Of a stretch of 22,634 nt of DNA, positions 9,551 to 17,970 are shown piece by piece. The translations under genes were made by a program, and so were the position numbers. Positions within the stretch are counted from its first letter, which is position 1; each line of letters starts with the position of its first letter. Source of the DNA: Saccoglossus kowalevskii (lineage: Eukaryota; Hemichordata; Enteropneusta; Harrimaniidae). Where the stretch lies: contig NW_003119425.1 in the NCBI RefSeq assembly GCF_000003605.2, positions 511,539-534,172 of the forward strand, in the 5' to 3' direction. The notes beneath the pieces were generated by a model. That model worked only from the letters and a program-made list of their open reading frames with translations. It searched no databases and was not told the origin of the DNA.

Positions 9551-10338
9551 CGACACTGTGTAGACAATGCCAAGTCCCCCGAGGCACATATTGCGTATGT
9601 CTCTCTCGTAGAGGAGGTTACTGCTCGAACGTAATTACGTAAAAGTACATATGTCACTTGTAGTGAATGGACAATGTTTCATACATCGCCTGACTTGATA
9701 TTGTGTTTATCTCAATAAACTGCTCGTTGATTGAATGAATAATTGTTGGGGCTTGAATGATTTTTATTTTAGTATTGCATTTTTATTATTTTGCATTGTA
9801 CTTACGTATTATAACTGCGCGAAGGTTGACAGTGTTCGCGTACGTTATGATTGTTTAACAGATGCAGCGTGTACATTTCATCGAGTTGCATTTTCTGCAA
9901 CATATAATGTGCGTGTATATTAAAATCGCTTCACTTTATTGACACGTAAATTACAACTGCGTCACACAATTAGTGCGTTTATTAATGATACTGCGCCACA
10001 GACGGTGTGTGTGTGTGTCAATGTGTATGGCTGTGTTGAGCTTGTTTCGTATTTTCGTGTCCAAAAACAATGTTCATTGAAATTTAGACACAAACGAAAA
10101 GGTGATGATAAAAACCCGAACATTGTTTATACTGCGTAGCGTGACAGCAAAATTTGAATACTGAATACCAACGCCAAAAAATATACTAATTGGATCGATG
10201 TTAAGCAGTACTAAATCAATATTTTACTGTAGTATTTAGCAAATGTTTATAATGGTCCGATCGATCGCAGCATGGTGTTCAACTTGCAAACTCGGATCAG
10301 TTCGTTGTACCCATGCAATGCAGTTTAGCATACGTACC
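9551..10338. other. Gene-free stretch with two short plus-strand frames
   Basis: Frames of 62 codons (9735-9923) and 66 codons (9939-10139) follow each other on the plus strand in different frames, separated by stops. Neither has a recognised domain. A short GTGTGTGTGTGTGT run lies near 10005-10018. Confidence 0.55.
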
Positions 10339-10502
10339 TTAAAGCGGGGGAGTCGTCACCTGCGCATGCGTCAGATGGCCATAGAGTGTTATTGTTTACA
10401 AACAAGCGTCTACCCATGAGCATTTGCGTTTCAGCGTGTGATGTTATCGTCGCTTGGGACTCATTTCCCGCGCGTGCGCATGTGACTACCCTCTCGCTTT
10501 AA
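10339..10502. mobile_element. MITE A: TTAA-flanked miniature inverted-repeat element
   Basis: TTAA at 10339-10342 and TTAA at 10499-10502 flank a 156-bp element (10343-10498). The left end, AGCGGGGGAGTCGTCACCTG and onward, and the reverse complement of the right end agree at 26 of 32 positions counted from the TTAA. The right terminus reads GTGACTACCCTCTCGCT before TTAA. TTAA target duplication is characteristic of piggyBac-type elements, so a piggyBac-like origin is inferred from the duplication alone; the terminal bases are not the usual CCC. No coding capacity. The interior contains TTGTTTACAAACAA, itself a 6-bp hairpin. Confidence 0.85.
10361..10370. promoter_or_regulatory. NRF1-like motif inside the MITE A terminus
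   Basis: TGCGCATGCG matches the core of the NRF1 palindrome (TGCGCATGCGCA). The opposite terminus has GCGTGCGCATG (10473-10483), a slightly diverged version. Because it sits in the inverted repeat, the motif is duplicated by element structure; whether it binds NRF1 is unknown. Confidence 0.35.
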
Positions 10503-10584
10503 TTCAAATACAGAATAACAATACTACCATCCAATCACAAAATTGCTTATACAACTGCCAAATGCACGTGTACCCTTAACCACC
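10503..10584. other. 82-bp spacer between the two MITEs
   Basis: Ordinary AT-rich sequence separates two independently TTAA-flanked elements. It shows no inverted-repeat character of its own. Confidence 0.6.
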
Positions 10585-10717
10585 TTAAAGCGCGGTGGTC
10601 GTCGCGCAGCGCGTGTTCGAATCTCATGTAAATACACAATGTATTTTACACGCGTTGTACACGTCGCCATGAGTCTCATAACGAACAGGACGCTGCGCGA
10701 CGACTGCCGCCCTTTAA
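10585..10717. mobile_element. MITE B: second TTAA-flanked element, related to MITE A
   Basis: TTAA at 10585-10588 and TTAA at 10714-10717 flank a 125-bp element. The left end AGCGCGGTGGTCGTCGCGCA and the reverse complement of the right end agree at 24 of the first 27 positions counted from the TTAA, and both arms continue into TGTTCG. The centre is a near-palindrome, TGTAAATACA / TGTATTTTACA, so almost the whole element can fold. The first 17 bases of its left end match MITE A at about 13 positions, so the two are relatives rather than copies. Arms more alike than those of MITE A suggest it is younger. The 71-codon frame over it (10524-10739) is a shadow. GTTCGAATC inside resembles a tRNA B box, but the flanking bases cannot form a T-stem. 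Confidence 0.88.
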
Positions 10718-12484
10718 AATAGTTGACGGAGAAAAACAAAGGATTTCAACATAGATGTTGTTATCTGTTTGCGCTCATATTCATGTGAAATATACAGGAA
10801 CAAGAGTGCGTCGACCATCAAGGCTAAGAGAAGGGATGCTCCTCCCGTAAATACAGTCCATCAATACCAGTAGTACTTTGTAATTCATCTAAGAAAATAA
10901 CAACATTTGCATGTCCATTTCAGACGCGCTGAATTTAAGAGCATGATTCCCATATGTACGAAACACTACATTGACAGTTGGTCACATGAGAGGGCTTTCC
11001 AGCGGAGATATAAAGCGAACCGTGACCAATGAATTAATGAAAAACGTGCCTGATTATACCACGCAATTTATAACCTAATGTTAGAGAATAATGCAGGGAC
11101 CGTGTAACTTTACACCGAGAAGGCACTTAATTAGCCACTCGCTGTGTACTTGTATTCGCTATGAGGGCTTTCCTCTGATAGAGCGAACTATACAACGTGT
11201 GGCAAGGGAAATGAACTATCAGTGTAGCCATAGCATGGGCATATATTTTAGTTTCCGGTGCAATTTCCGCATCGCCGTGCTCAGTATGGTAAAATAATCG
11301 CTCCCAGCGGCGATGTATCAATATACAAAGGATGAAGCACTCAAGAGAACGTGTTCGATTCGTTTTCTTATCTTGTTTTGTTATTTATTATTATCATCGA
11401 ACATAAAGACAATCGTGCCAAGCAGTTACTGTACTAGGACATATTAAACTCGGGCGTCATTTATATCAATAGATCCCTCGAATTTATTTACCAAAATAGT
11501 AACACGCAATGACAAGATATCTTTTTAATCAGTTTTAAATTTTAATCGAGAATAACGAAATAGGTTTTTCTTATTGCCTTGGTAACAAACACTCTTTTAT
11601 TTATGTTAGCCTCCATGGGAAAATAATTTCATTCCAGAAACGAATTCTACATTGGGCCTTTAGGACATGCGGTCTATATAAGATGACCTAACTGCGCTTG
11701 TTTTTTTCTGCGTACGCATGTAATATGTAATACTAAGATATATGCCTGATAAACAAAAACATACTGTATTCAAAAAGTCAAAAGAAAAGCGATTCGCTAC
11801 TCCAAAGCTATTTGTTCAACAGAAGAAATAACCACACGATACACATATATGCAAACAAACATTCGATTTGGTCGTGACGATACCTGGATCATTAACTCAA
11901 TAATAAGTGTTCGACTAGACAGCAACGCAGCTGCATCGTCTAGGAGCTTCAATCTGTTTGCAATTATGCATGTTATATATCCCGAAAATACCTACATCGA
12001 TAACTGGAGATGTTTCCCCTTTAATTGGGCTACAAGTTGAATATCGAAAGAAACCCAATATGGATTGAAGTGATACACCGATCGCCTCTCCTGGTGTATT
12101 TCGTAGTCACGTGTGTCTAGAGTGATTGTGTATAAGGTCAAGTTTAAACGACAAGTACATGTTCCCTGTCTGCTCATTTCTTTGTGTATTTAATCAATGT
12201 CTTTACCTGTCACAATGTTGGAACTAACCTTGATTTAGGACCTGCTTTGACACTTAGGGTTTATTTTCACCGACTGACAACCGCAAACTGAAACAGTGTG
12301 GATAGCAAATTATTAAATATTACTTTATTCATGATACGGTAATGTCTCTTTGTTCTCACATCTCCGATAAGCCATGCCGTTAAATACAAAGTTTACAACT
12401 GTTTGCCAAAACATTGTACACTCTGTCCTCAAACTATAAAGAATGGGACAGAAACAACTATTTGTCGGTAGATGAACAGTATAT
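10718..12484. other. Gene-free AT-rich stretch
   Basis: Short imperfect direct repeats are visible: GAGGGCTTTCC occurs near 10990 and near 11164, each followed within 25 bp by an AGCGAAC word. TATATAAG at 11675-11682 lies between GGTC and GACC and could be read as a TATA word, without further support. Frames up to 68 codons overlap antisense and are not recognised. Confidence 0.55.
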
Positions 12485-12542
12485 AAACCCGGACGGAAAA
12501 TATACATATCTCTTCTGCTTTCATATTTTTTCCGCCGGGTTT
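12485..12542. repeat. 58-nt hairpin with GC clamp
   Basis: AAACCCGG (12485-12492) pairs perfectly with CCGGGTTT (12535-12542). After a bulged A, CGG pairs with CCG, AAAA with TTTT and TAT with ATA (12523-12525), giving about 18 paired bases with small bulges and a loop of about 19 nt. Nothing coding is attached. It could be a tiny foldback element or an RNA hairpin; the large loop and short stem do not fit a typical animal pre-miRNA. Confidence 0.55.
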
Positions 12543-13671
12543 CTTTCCTATAAACAGTGCCCGTATAAATAACTAATATACGGCGTGTCTATTGTTACTA
12601 TAATGAACTTTTCATAACCGTGACAACACTCTGCACTTTACTGTGAAAAAAATTACAATAGAATATTCCTTAAAAACTTATATCCGCGCACGTACAAAGC
12701 CCCCCAAAAAAATAAATACATTTTTCGCTGGAGGAATTTTTCAAACAAACAAACATGTCTACGCAAGAGCAACAGGACATAATTTAGTAGATTTCAAAAA
12801 AAGTGTGATACGTCATGATTTTGAAGCAAGTTCCAAACAGCTTGGAGTTGATGGCTAACAAAACATTTTGTTTTGAGATTTGATAAAGTAAACGAGAATA
12901 CAAATTCTTCATTCATCGATTTCAAAACAAACAAAAAAACAAGTTTACGCCACAGTATATGAACGATATCGTCCAAAATAGTCTTATTGTGAACGTAATT
13001 GATACAGAAGGTTTTTTTCGAGTCATGTTATTCAAACTACTAAACTTGAAAGGTGTGATATGGCGCTTGTGAACTTGTTATCCGCACCAAGATGTTTGCA
13101 TAATAGAGCGCAGCGCGTCAAAGACGGCCACACGCGTAGGGACTTTATTCTATTTTCTCTGATGTTTGCTACGATTATTACAAGTCACTGTATAGTCTCT
13201 TTGGCTTACATTCAATATGCAATTACATGCTATTATATAATGTATCTTGTTAAGTATATAATTAATGGGCCTTCGTACAACTGCGTGATCGGGGGGATTA
13301 TTTCTCCACTAATGACGTTATAGGGCACATCTATGCTATCCTATCGCCGATCACAGAATCGCGAGACAGGCGCACAATTCATGCAAAATAGATGCAAATT
13401 TGTCTATGAAGGAAATAATTAGCTTCCACTGATTTTTGAACGCGTGTCAACATGAATGGTTGTAAAAAAAACGAATACTCCTTGTAGATCTGATATATTT
13501 CGTAACAGAAGACAAATAACTGTATTTATTTTAATTTCAAAACTACACAAAGTAATGCCCGATGACAATGTCTATAACATATACGAAAAAATATCTGAAA
13601 TGGCCATGCAAGAAAATAATCACTCCTAAGTCGTATGAAAAACAGCAGTCTCTCTGTAAGACAGTTCATTA
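12543..13671. other. Gene-free AT-rich stretch
   Basis: No coding signal was seen. GTGATCGG (13284-13291) has a perfect inverted partner CCGATCAC near 13348, 50-odd bases on. The 87-codon frame at 13060-13323 has hydrophobic runs typical of translated AT-rich sequence but no recognised motif. Confidence 0.55.
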
Positions 13672-13734
13672 TGCGTCACGGGAGACTTTCCCCATTAGAG
13701 AGGGTAACAATCCGTAGCAACAGAGATATAAAAG
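13672..13734 (+). promoter_or_regulatory. Possible TATA-type promoter
   Basis: Within 63 bp on the plus strand lie TGCGTCA (13672-13678, AP-1/CRE-like), GAGACTTTCCCC (13682-13693, close to a kappaB word) and a consensus TATA box TATAAAAG (13727-13734). The first ATG downstream (13754) opens only 27 codons (beginning MDHFLGC) before a stop, so no gene is evident unless it is spliced. TATA-like words are expected often in AT-rich DNA; confidence is therefore low. Confidence 0.2.
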
Positions 13735-13835
13735 ACGGGAAATGTTATTATCATGGACCATTTCCTCGGCTGCAATACTCAATTTGATTGCCCATATAGC
13801 TTAAAGCTGATTTATCAAGAAAAAAGAGACATTTG

Positions 13836-13874
13836 ATGGAATTGCAATTGCGTTTTTTGTGTGTGCAATTCCAT
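13836..13874. repeat. Perfect 11-bp inverted repeat
   Basis: ATGGAATTGCA (13836-13846) and TGCAATTCCAT (13864-13874) are perfect reverse complements with a 17-nt T/G-rich loop. Confidence 0.6.
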
Positions 13875-14609
13875 GTTGTGTAATACGAGGTTTGTACGTA
13901 TATATTAGGTACCGTTACGCGTAAACATTAAGGGAGGAAATCGGTATGTTCAATCACATGCAACTAATATCATAGCCAAGCATTTTAACCCGTACAAATA
14001 CAAATATGGAACGTGCTTCCTAGTTAAAAAAAAAACAGCATTGACACAGATTTAATGTTATTAAAGCTATGCACATAAGTTCTTTCCGTATCTTTGTATA
14101 TATTGTAAAATAGCGTTCAGCACAGCGCCATATTGGACGAGAAATCCATTCTATGCTAGCCGCGGGCGAATCGAACAGTTCGCATGCTCTCTATTATGAA
14201 CGACACTATAGGCAATTCATTATTGTGAAATTATGATATACAATCAATACGTGTTAGATGTTAATCTAAGATTTATCGTCTATTTGTGACTTGATGCGAA
14301 ACCCCGAATGTTGCGCTGCCTTGAACACTCTGGCTGCCTTGGAACATGGACGCACGTACCCCTTACATGCGGAGATACACAGACGACAGACTGATTGCCT
14401 GGTATAAATAATTTATAAGTTAGTTTATTTAAGTTATTTTTAATTTATTTAACAATTTATTCAAAGACGTGATGTGATGAACGTATAGCGGGCGTTTACG
14501 TGGTCGAGCGATTGTTTGTAATGTTACTACCTTCCATTCCCACGTTGAATTATTCAAATGGCAGTTCTTTTAACCAATTTCACATCATGACTAAACCATT
14601 AGAATAGGA
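13875..14609. other. Gene-free stretch
   Basis: A CpG-containing patch near 14155-14185 includes CGAAC-A-GTTCG, a 5-bp palindrome, and GCGCCATATTGG, which resembles a YY1 word. The block at about 14400-14460 is extremely AT-rich (TTTATTT/AATTTAT repeats). No gene was seen. Confidence 0.5.
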
Positions 14610-14643
14610 GGGGGTAACCGGTGAACACTTTACCCCCCCCCCC
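14610..14643. repeat. C-run with inverted G-run
   Basis: GGGGGTAA (14610-14617) is the reverse complement of TTACCCCC (14630-14637), and the C-run continues to eleven C at 14633-14643. It is a simple hairpin next to a homopolymer. Confidence 0.6.
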
Positions 14644-15080
14644 ATATATTATATTACAGCGCAATGTCCGAAGAACTACCAGCAATTTGTGAACAGCGTA
14701 ACATGGAGAACTCAAATTTCGAGATTGGAATTTATATGTATATATACAAATATTCACTTAATTTTTCTCACTATTATTTCATAGATAGTTAAGTGTATCA
14801 TTTTACTGATTATTGTATGATATTCACGTTTAGGGGCCGTACCAAGAAAGTCGTAGCCATGACATAGGATTGCTTAAAAGAAAACCAATCACGATGGTGG
14901 GATATGGCGGAGTGATACACTGAACGGCGAAATATAACAACAGCAATATCGCAACAAATCAGTCAATACGCAGTCATCAATGCATTTCGAGTAGCATACA
15001 TTTTGCCCTTCGGTTTCTTAGTTAGTTCTGCGTGAAATGCCATTGCCATCATGATCGCGGCGGGTCTACTTGATAGTGCC
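14644..15080. other. Gene-free AT-rich stretch
   Basis: Nothing firm was seen. The rightmost 30 bases (ATCGCGGCGGG near 15055) may already belong to the MITE relic that follows. Confidence 0.5.
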
Positions 15081-15083
15081 ACC

Positions 15084-15120
15084 CGATGTATAAAACGCGT
15101 GTAAAATACATTGTTCATTT
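15084..15120 (-). mobile_element. Decayed relic related to the centre of MITE B
   Basis: ACGCGTGTAAAATACATTG (15095-15113) is the exact reverse complement of 10637-10655 in MITE B. Flanking bases add a few matches (CGATGTATAA against CGACGTGTACA), giving about 37 bp with five or six differences. The terminal repeats and TTAA are not recognisable, so this is an internal fragment or heavily decayed copy. Confidence 0.55.
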
Positions 15121-16090
15121 GCTGTTTCATTGCCGAATGTGTTTTGACGATGGGTATATGGTAAATAAGTTAAGTTACTCATAAATATAATTTAAGTCCC
15201 AATGGTATTCGTTTTTCTGCGGCGTGAATGACTGGCTGACTGTCACGGTCTAAAGTACTGACAAACTGTTAGAATGACCCACCGATAGGCTGTCAGAGAT
15301 TCTGAATGTTTCGTGCCTCGTGAATACTCAGTAGTTGATAGGTTTAATCTGTTATTACGATGTCAAATAATTTGCATTCAACATTTCTTGAATATTGCGA
15401 TATGAACCTTCTATTTAAAAGAACCTTTATATAGATTGACTGTGTGAGTTTTGTTTGATATTTGTATGTCAAATCAAAATTATTATTTACCTTTATAAGG
15501 CCCCAAAATTACATTAGTTTTGGTGAATTTGCGCGTGCCTCCTATTGTTGGTACGTACTATTAATTCATAATACATGATTTTCGTTTATTAATAACAAAC
15601 AATATTTATACGTGTGTATGGGCAATATTCTCATTTATTATTTATGCCACCTGAAACATCTCACAATATGTACTCCCGACTTTAGTAACCCCTAGACGTT
15701 GATCGCAACCAAGAACGATTATGAAGTCAAAGTAGTACACATCATCTACGCGTTGCCACAAGCATTCTCAATATTTATAGAAATTCCACTAAAAGGCTGC
15801 TATTTTTTTTTAGTAGTGTATGTATTTAACAAGTCGTGTTTGGAGAATATTTACTTGATCGTTGCAATGATTTGCATCTTTTAAAACAGTTTCGGGGCAT
15901 TGCTAACGTTATCATTCCATCGCTGCCAACTCCATGCAACATCGTGGAAGATCGCCTTGAGATTGATAAAATGCAAATTCGTCGTACCGAGTTTTGAGCT
16001 CTGTCAGCATAGTTATAAATTGAAAAACATATTGTAGGTTATATCTATTCGTGCGTTTAAACTACGATTTTAGCTAATCCCATATGCACT
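15121..16090. other. Gene-free AT-rich stretch
   Basis: A 61-codon frame (15699-15884) rich in hydrophobic residues is unrecognised. No repeats or RNA genes were seen. Confidence 0.55.
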
Positions 16091-16104
16091 ACGCAATGTA
16101 CGAT

Positions 16105-16470
16105 TGCATTCTGGGCTGGAGTAGCGATTCCGACTGACTGAACGCCGGTATCGCTGGAGCAGCAGCATGGTTGCCTCAGCTGGACGGTGCTTTTCAACGC
16201 TACTCAGCCTGGAATAACGACTGAATTATTGATAGTGTTCGCTATAGTCTCCCTAATTGAGATTCCACGGATCGTGTATGCAGTATGCCACAATTGATGC
16301 TGACTAAGTCGGAAACCAATCACCTAGAAAGATGGTCTCCTGCGTTGGGGGATGCTTGAACCGCTCCAATTCGCAAGCCCTCGGGTCCCAAATGCTGTCT
16401 TATATGCAAATCACGGGATCGGAATGATGCACGCATGTGTAGTGACCGGTTTGATAATGGCCGCCATCTC
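16105..16470 (+). promoter_or_regulatory. Less AT-rich patch with several factor-like motifs, possible cis-regulatory element
   Basis: TGCATTCTGGG (16105-16115) matches the first 11 bases of the ZNF143/Staf word in its reverse orientation, and GTAG follows six bases later. ATGCAAAT (16404-16411) is a perfect POU octamer. GGCCGCCATCTC (16459-16470) matches the YY1 core GCCGCCAT. GGCTGGAGTAGCG (16114-16126) is inverted-repeated as CGCTACTCAGCC (16198-16209), with one extra base. The patch has visibly more G+C than its flanks. No transcript start or open frame supports a promoter, so this is inference from motif words. Confidence 0.25.
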
Positions 16471-17890
16471 TGAAGTGGATATGTTCACTTAAATTTATAG
16501 GTCGTGATGATCAAAGGCGCATCTGCAATTACACTATGTTATCTGTTAAATCGCTAATGAATGTGAACATGTTATGGGTCAAACAGAAGAACTTAGTGTC
16601 ACAGTCGATTTGGCTTGACGGCTCTCATAAGCTTTTTTACTGTTTTGTTCAGTTACATTCACCATGCATTAGATTGAAGGTTGAAAAAAAAACAGCTATT
16701 ATATGTATACAGGTCTGTATAAGGCTTAATGTGCCGGATTACTGGTCTCAAAATGCTAATCAACAAATGCACTAAACAAAGCTAAGGTGTAACCATTTTT
16801 TTTACCAAAACTTACTACGACAATTGAATGAATAAATAAAAACTCTGATCAGTAAAGAACAAACAAAGACACTGAAAAACAATACACACCTAACTCCAAT
16901 AAAGTTAGCATATTTTCCTATTTATACCTGCCCTCCCAATAAAAACAAAACTACATTACTAGAAATAACATATAGTCTTACCCATCGTGTTTATTTCATT
17001 TTCTCATCACGCCACCCCAAGAACGTGTTACATATATAGCGCGCAATTTACTTTATTATTAGTTTTTACAAAGTAAACATTCCGAATAGACAACCCCCCC
17101 TTGCCGAGACACACGCACCTACACACTATGCAGTGGGTGTGTACCTCTCCATCCATGCCATAACGATGATATGAGTTTTAGTTAAATGTTTATTTCTTCG
17201 AAGAAGCAATACAGTCAGATCATAAGTCATGTATATAACATATCAACTTGACCCATTCACTTAATCCGAGGTTTAAGTCACAGGATAGAATAAATTAAAT
17301 ATCATACTATGGTTGAAATGAGATTCGCAGACTAGAATTCAAAATAAGTCTTCGAATACATATAACGCTTTCGATCAAAGCATGTGCAACACGTGCATGA
17401 GGCGCAATAATATGCTTATTACATATAATGCGCATAGCAATACTTCGTTCAACCTCTAAATGTTTTCCGCGGATGATGGAATGCTATGCGTTGTTATATA
17501 TTTGGCGTGTTCAGCTGGTTTGGTCGAATCCGGAAATTGCAAACACATGGAGCCAGTAACACGAGGGGAGACTCTATTGTCTATTTTTAGAGATGTATTC
17601 TCAAAAAGTCACGACTCCAGTCTGCGAACAAACAAGACGACGCCTGCGACGGAACGCATATGAGCTGGTTGTCGGGCAGATGTACATCAATTCATTATTG
17701 AATACGTATTGTGGCATTGAGCAACGTGCTTTCATAAAAATAACATCATGCTTCAAACAATATTCATATTTTGGGAAAGGAATTCGCACGAATGTTATGT
17801 TTGAGGACTGGAACTATTTGTTTTTGATTTATTGTTGAAATGGACAATATCAAGCAATGAGTGACACGCGGAAAACGATGTAGAGTATCG
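16471..17890. other. Gene-free AT-rich stretch
   Basis: Frames of 60-81 codons on both strands (for example 17593-17838) are unrecognised. A short C-run (CCCCCCC, about 17094-17100) and short A-runs are the only simple repeats. Confidence 0.55.
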
Positions 17891-17898
17891 TATACGTC

Positions 17899-17934
17899 GA
17901 CGATGTATTCGTTGTAGGTGTCGAATACGGCGTC
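17899..17934. repeat. 13-bp near-perfect hairpin in a CpG-rich patch
   Basis: GACGATGTATTCG (17899-17911) pairs with CGAATACGGCGTC (17922-17934) with one mismatch and one G-T wobble; the loop is 10 nt. The surrounding 17860-17970 is unusually rich in CpG and in TCGTATACGTCGACG-type words for this window. Confidence 0.55.
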
Positions 17935-17970
17935 TTTTCAGTAACTACCGCGAACACGGAAGGCGTAGTG

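Noticed and set aside
10609-10625. tRNA-like B box GTTCGAATC in MITE B
   Set aside because: Flanking bases GCGTG and CTCAT cannot form a T-stem, there is no A box, and the word lies in a transposon arm.
11349-11362. GTTCGATTC, possible tRNA T-loop
   Set aside because: The stem bases do not pair and no cloverleaf can be drawn upstream.
14165-14182. Minus-strand GTTCGATTC near CGAACAGTTCGC
   Set aside because: Five-base flanks do not pair; explained by a short local palindrome.
17899-17960. Possible small minus-strand exon (reading AVFDTYNEYIVD)
   Set aside because: A stop (TGA) lies just upstream, the polypyrimidine tract is weak and there is no homology I recognise; the hairpin explains the codon-like pattern.
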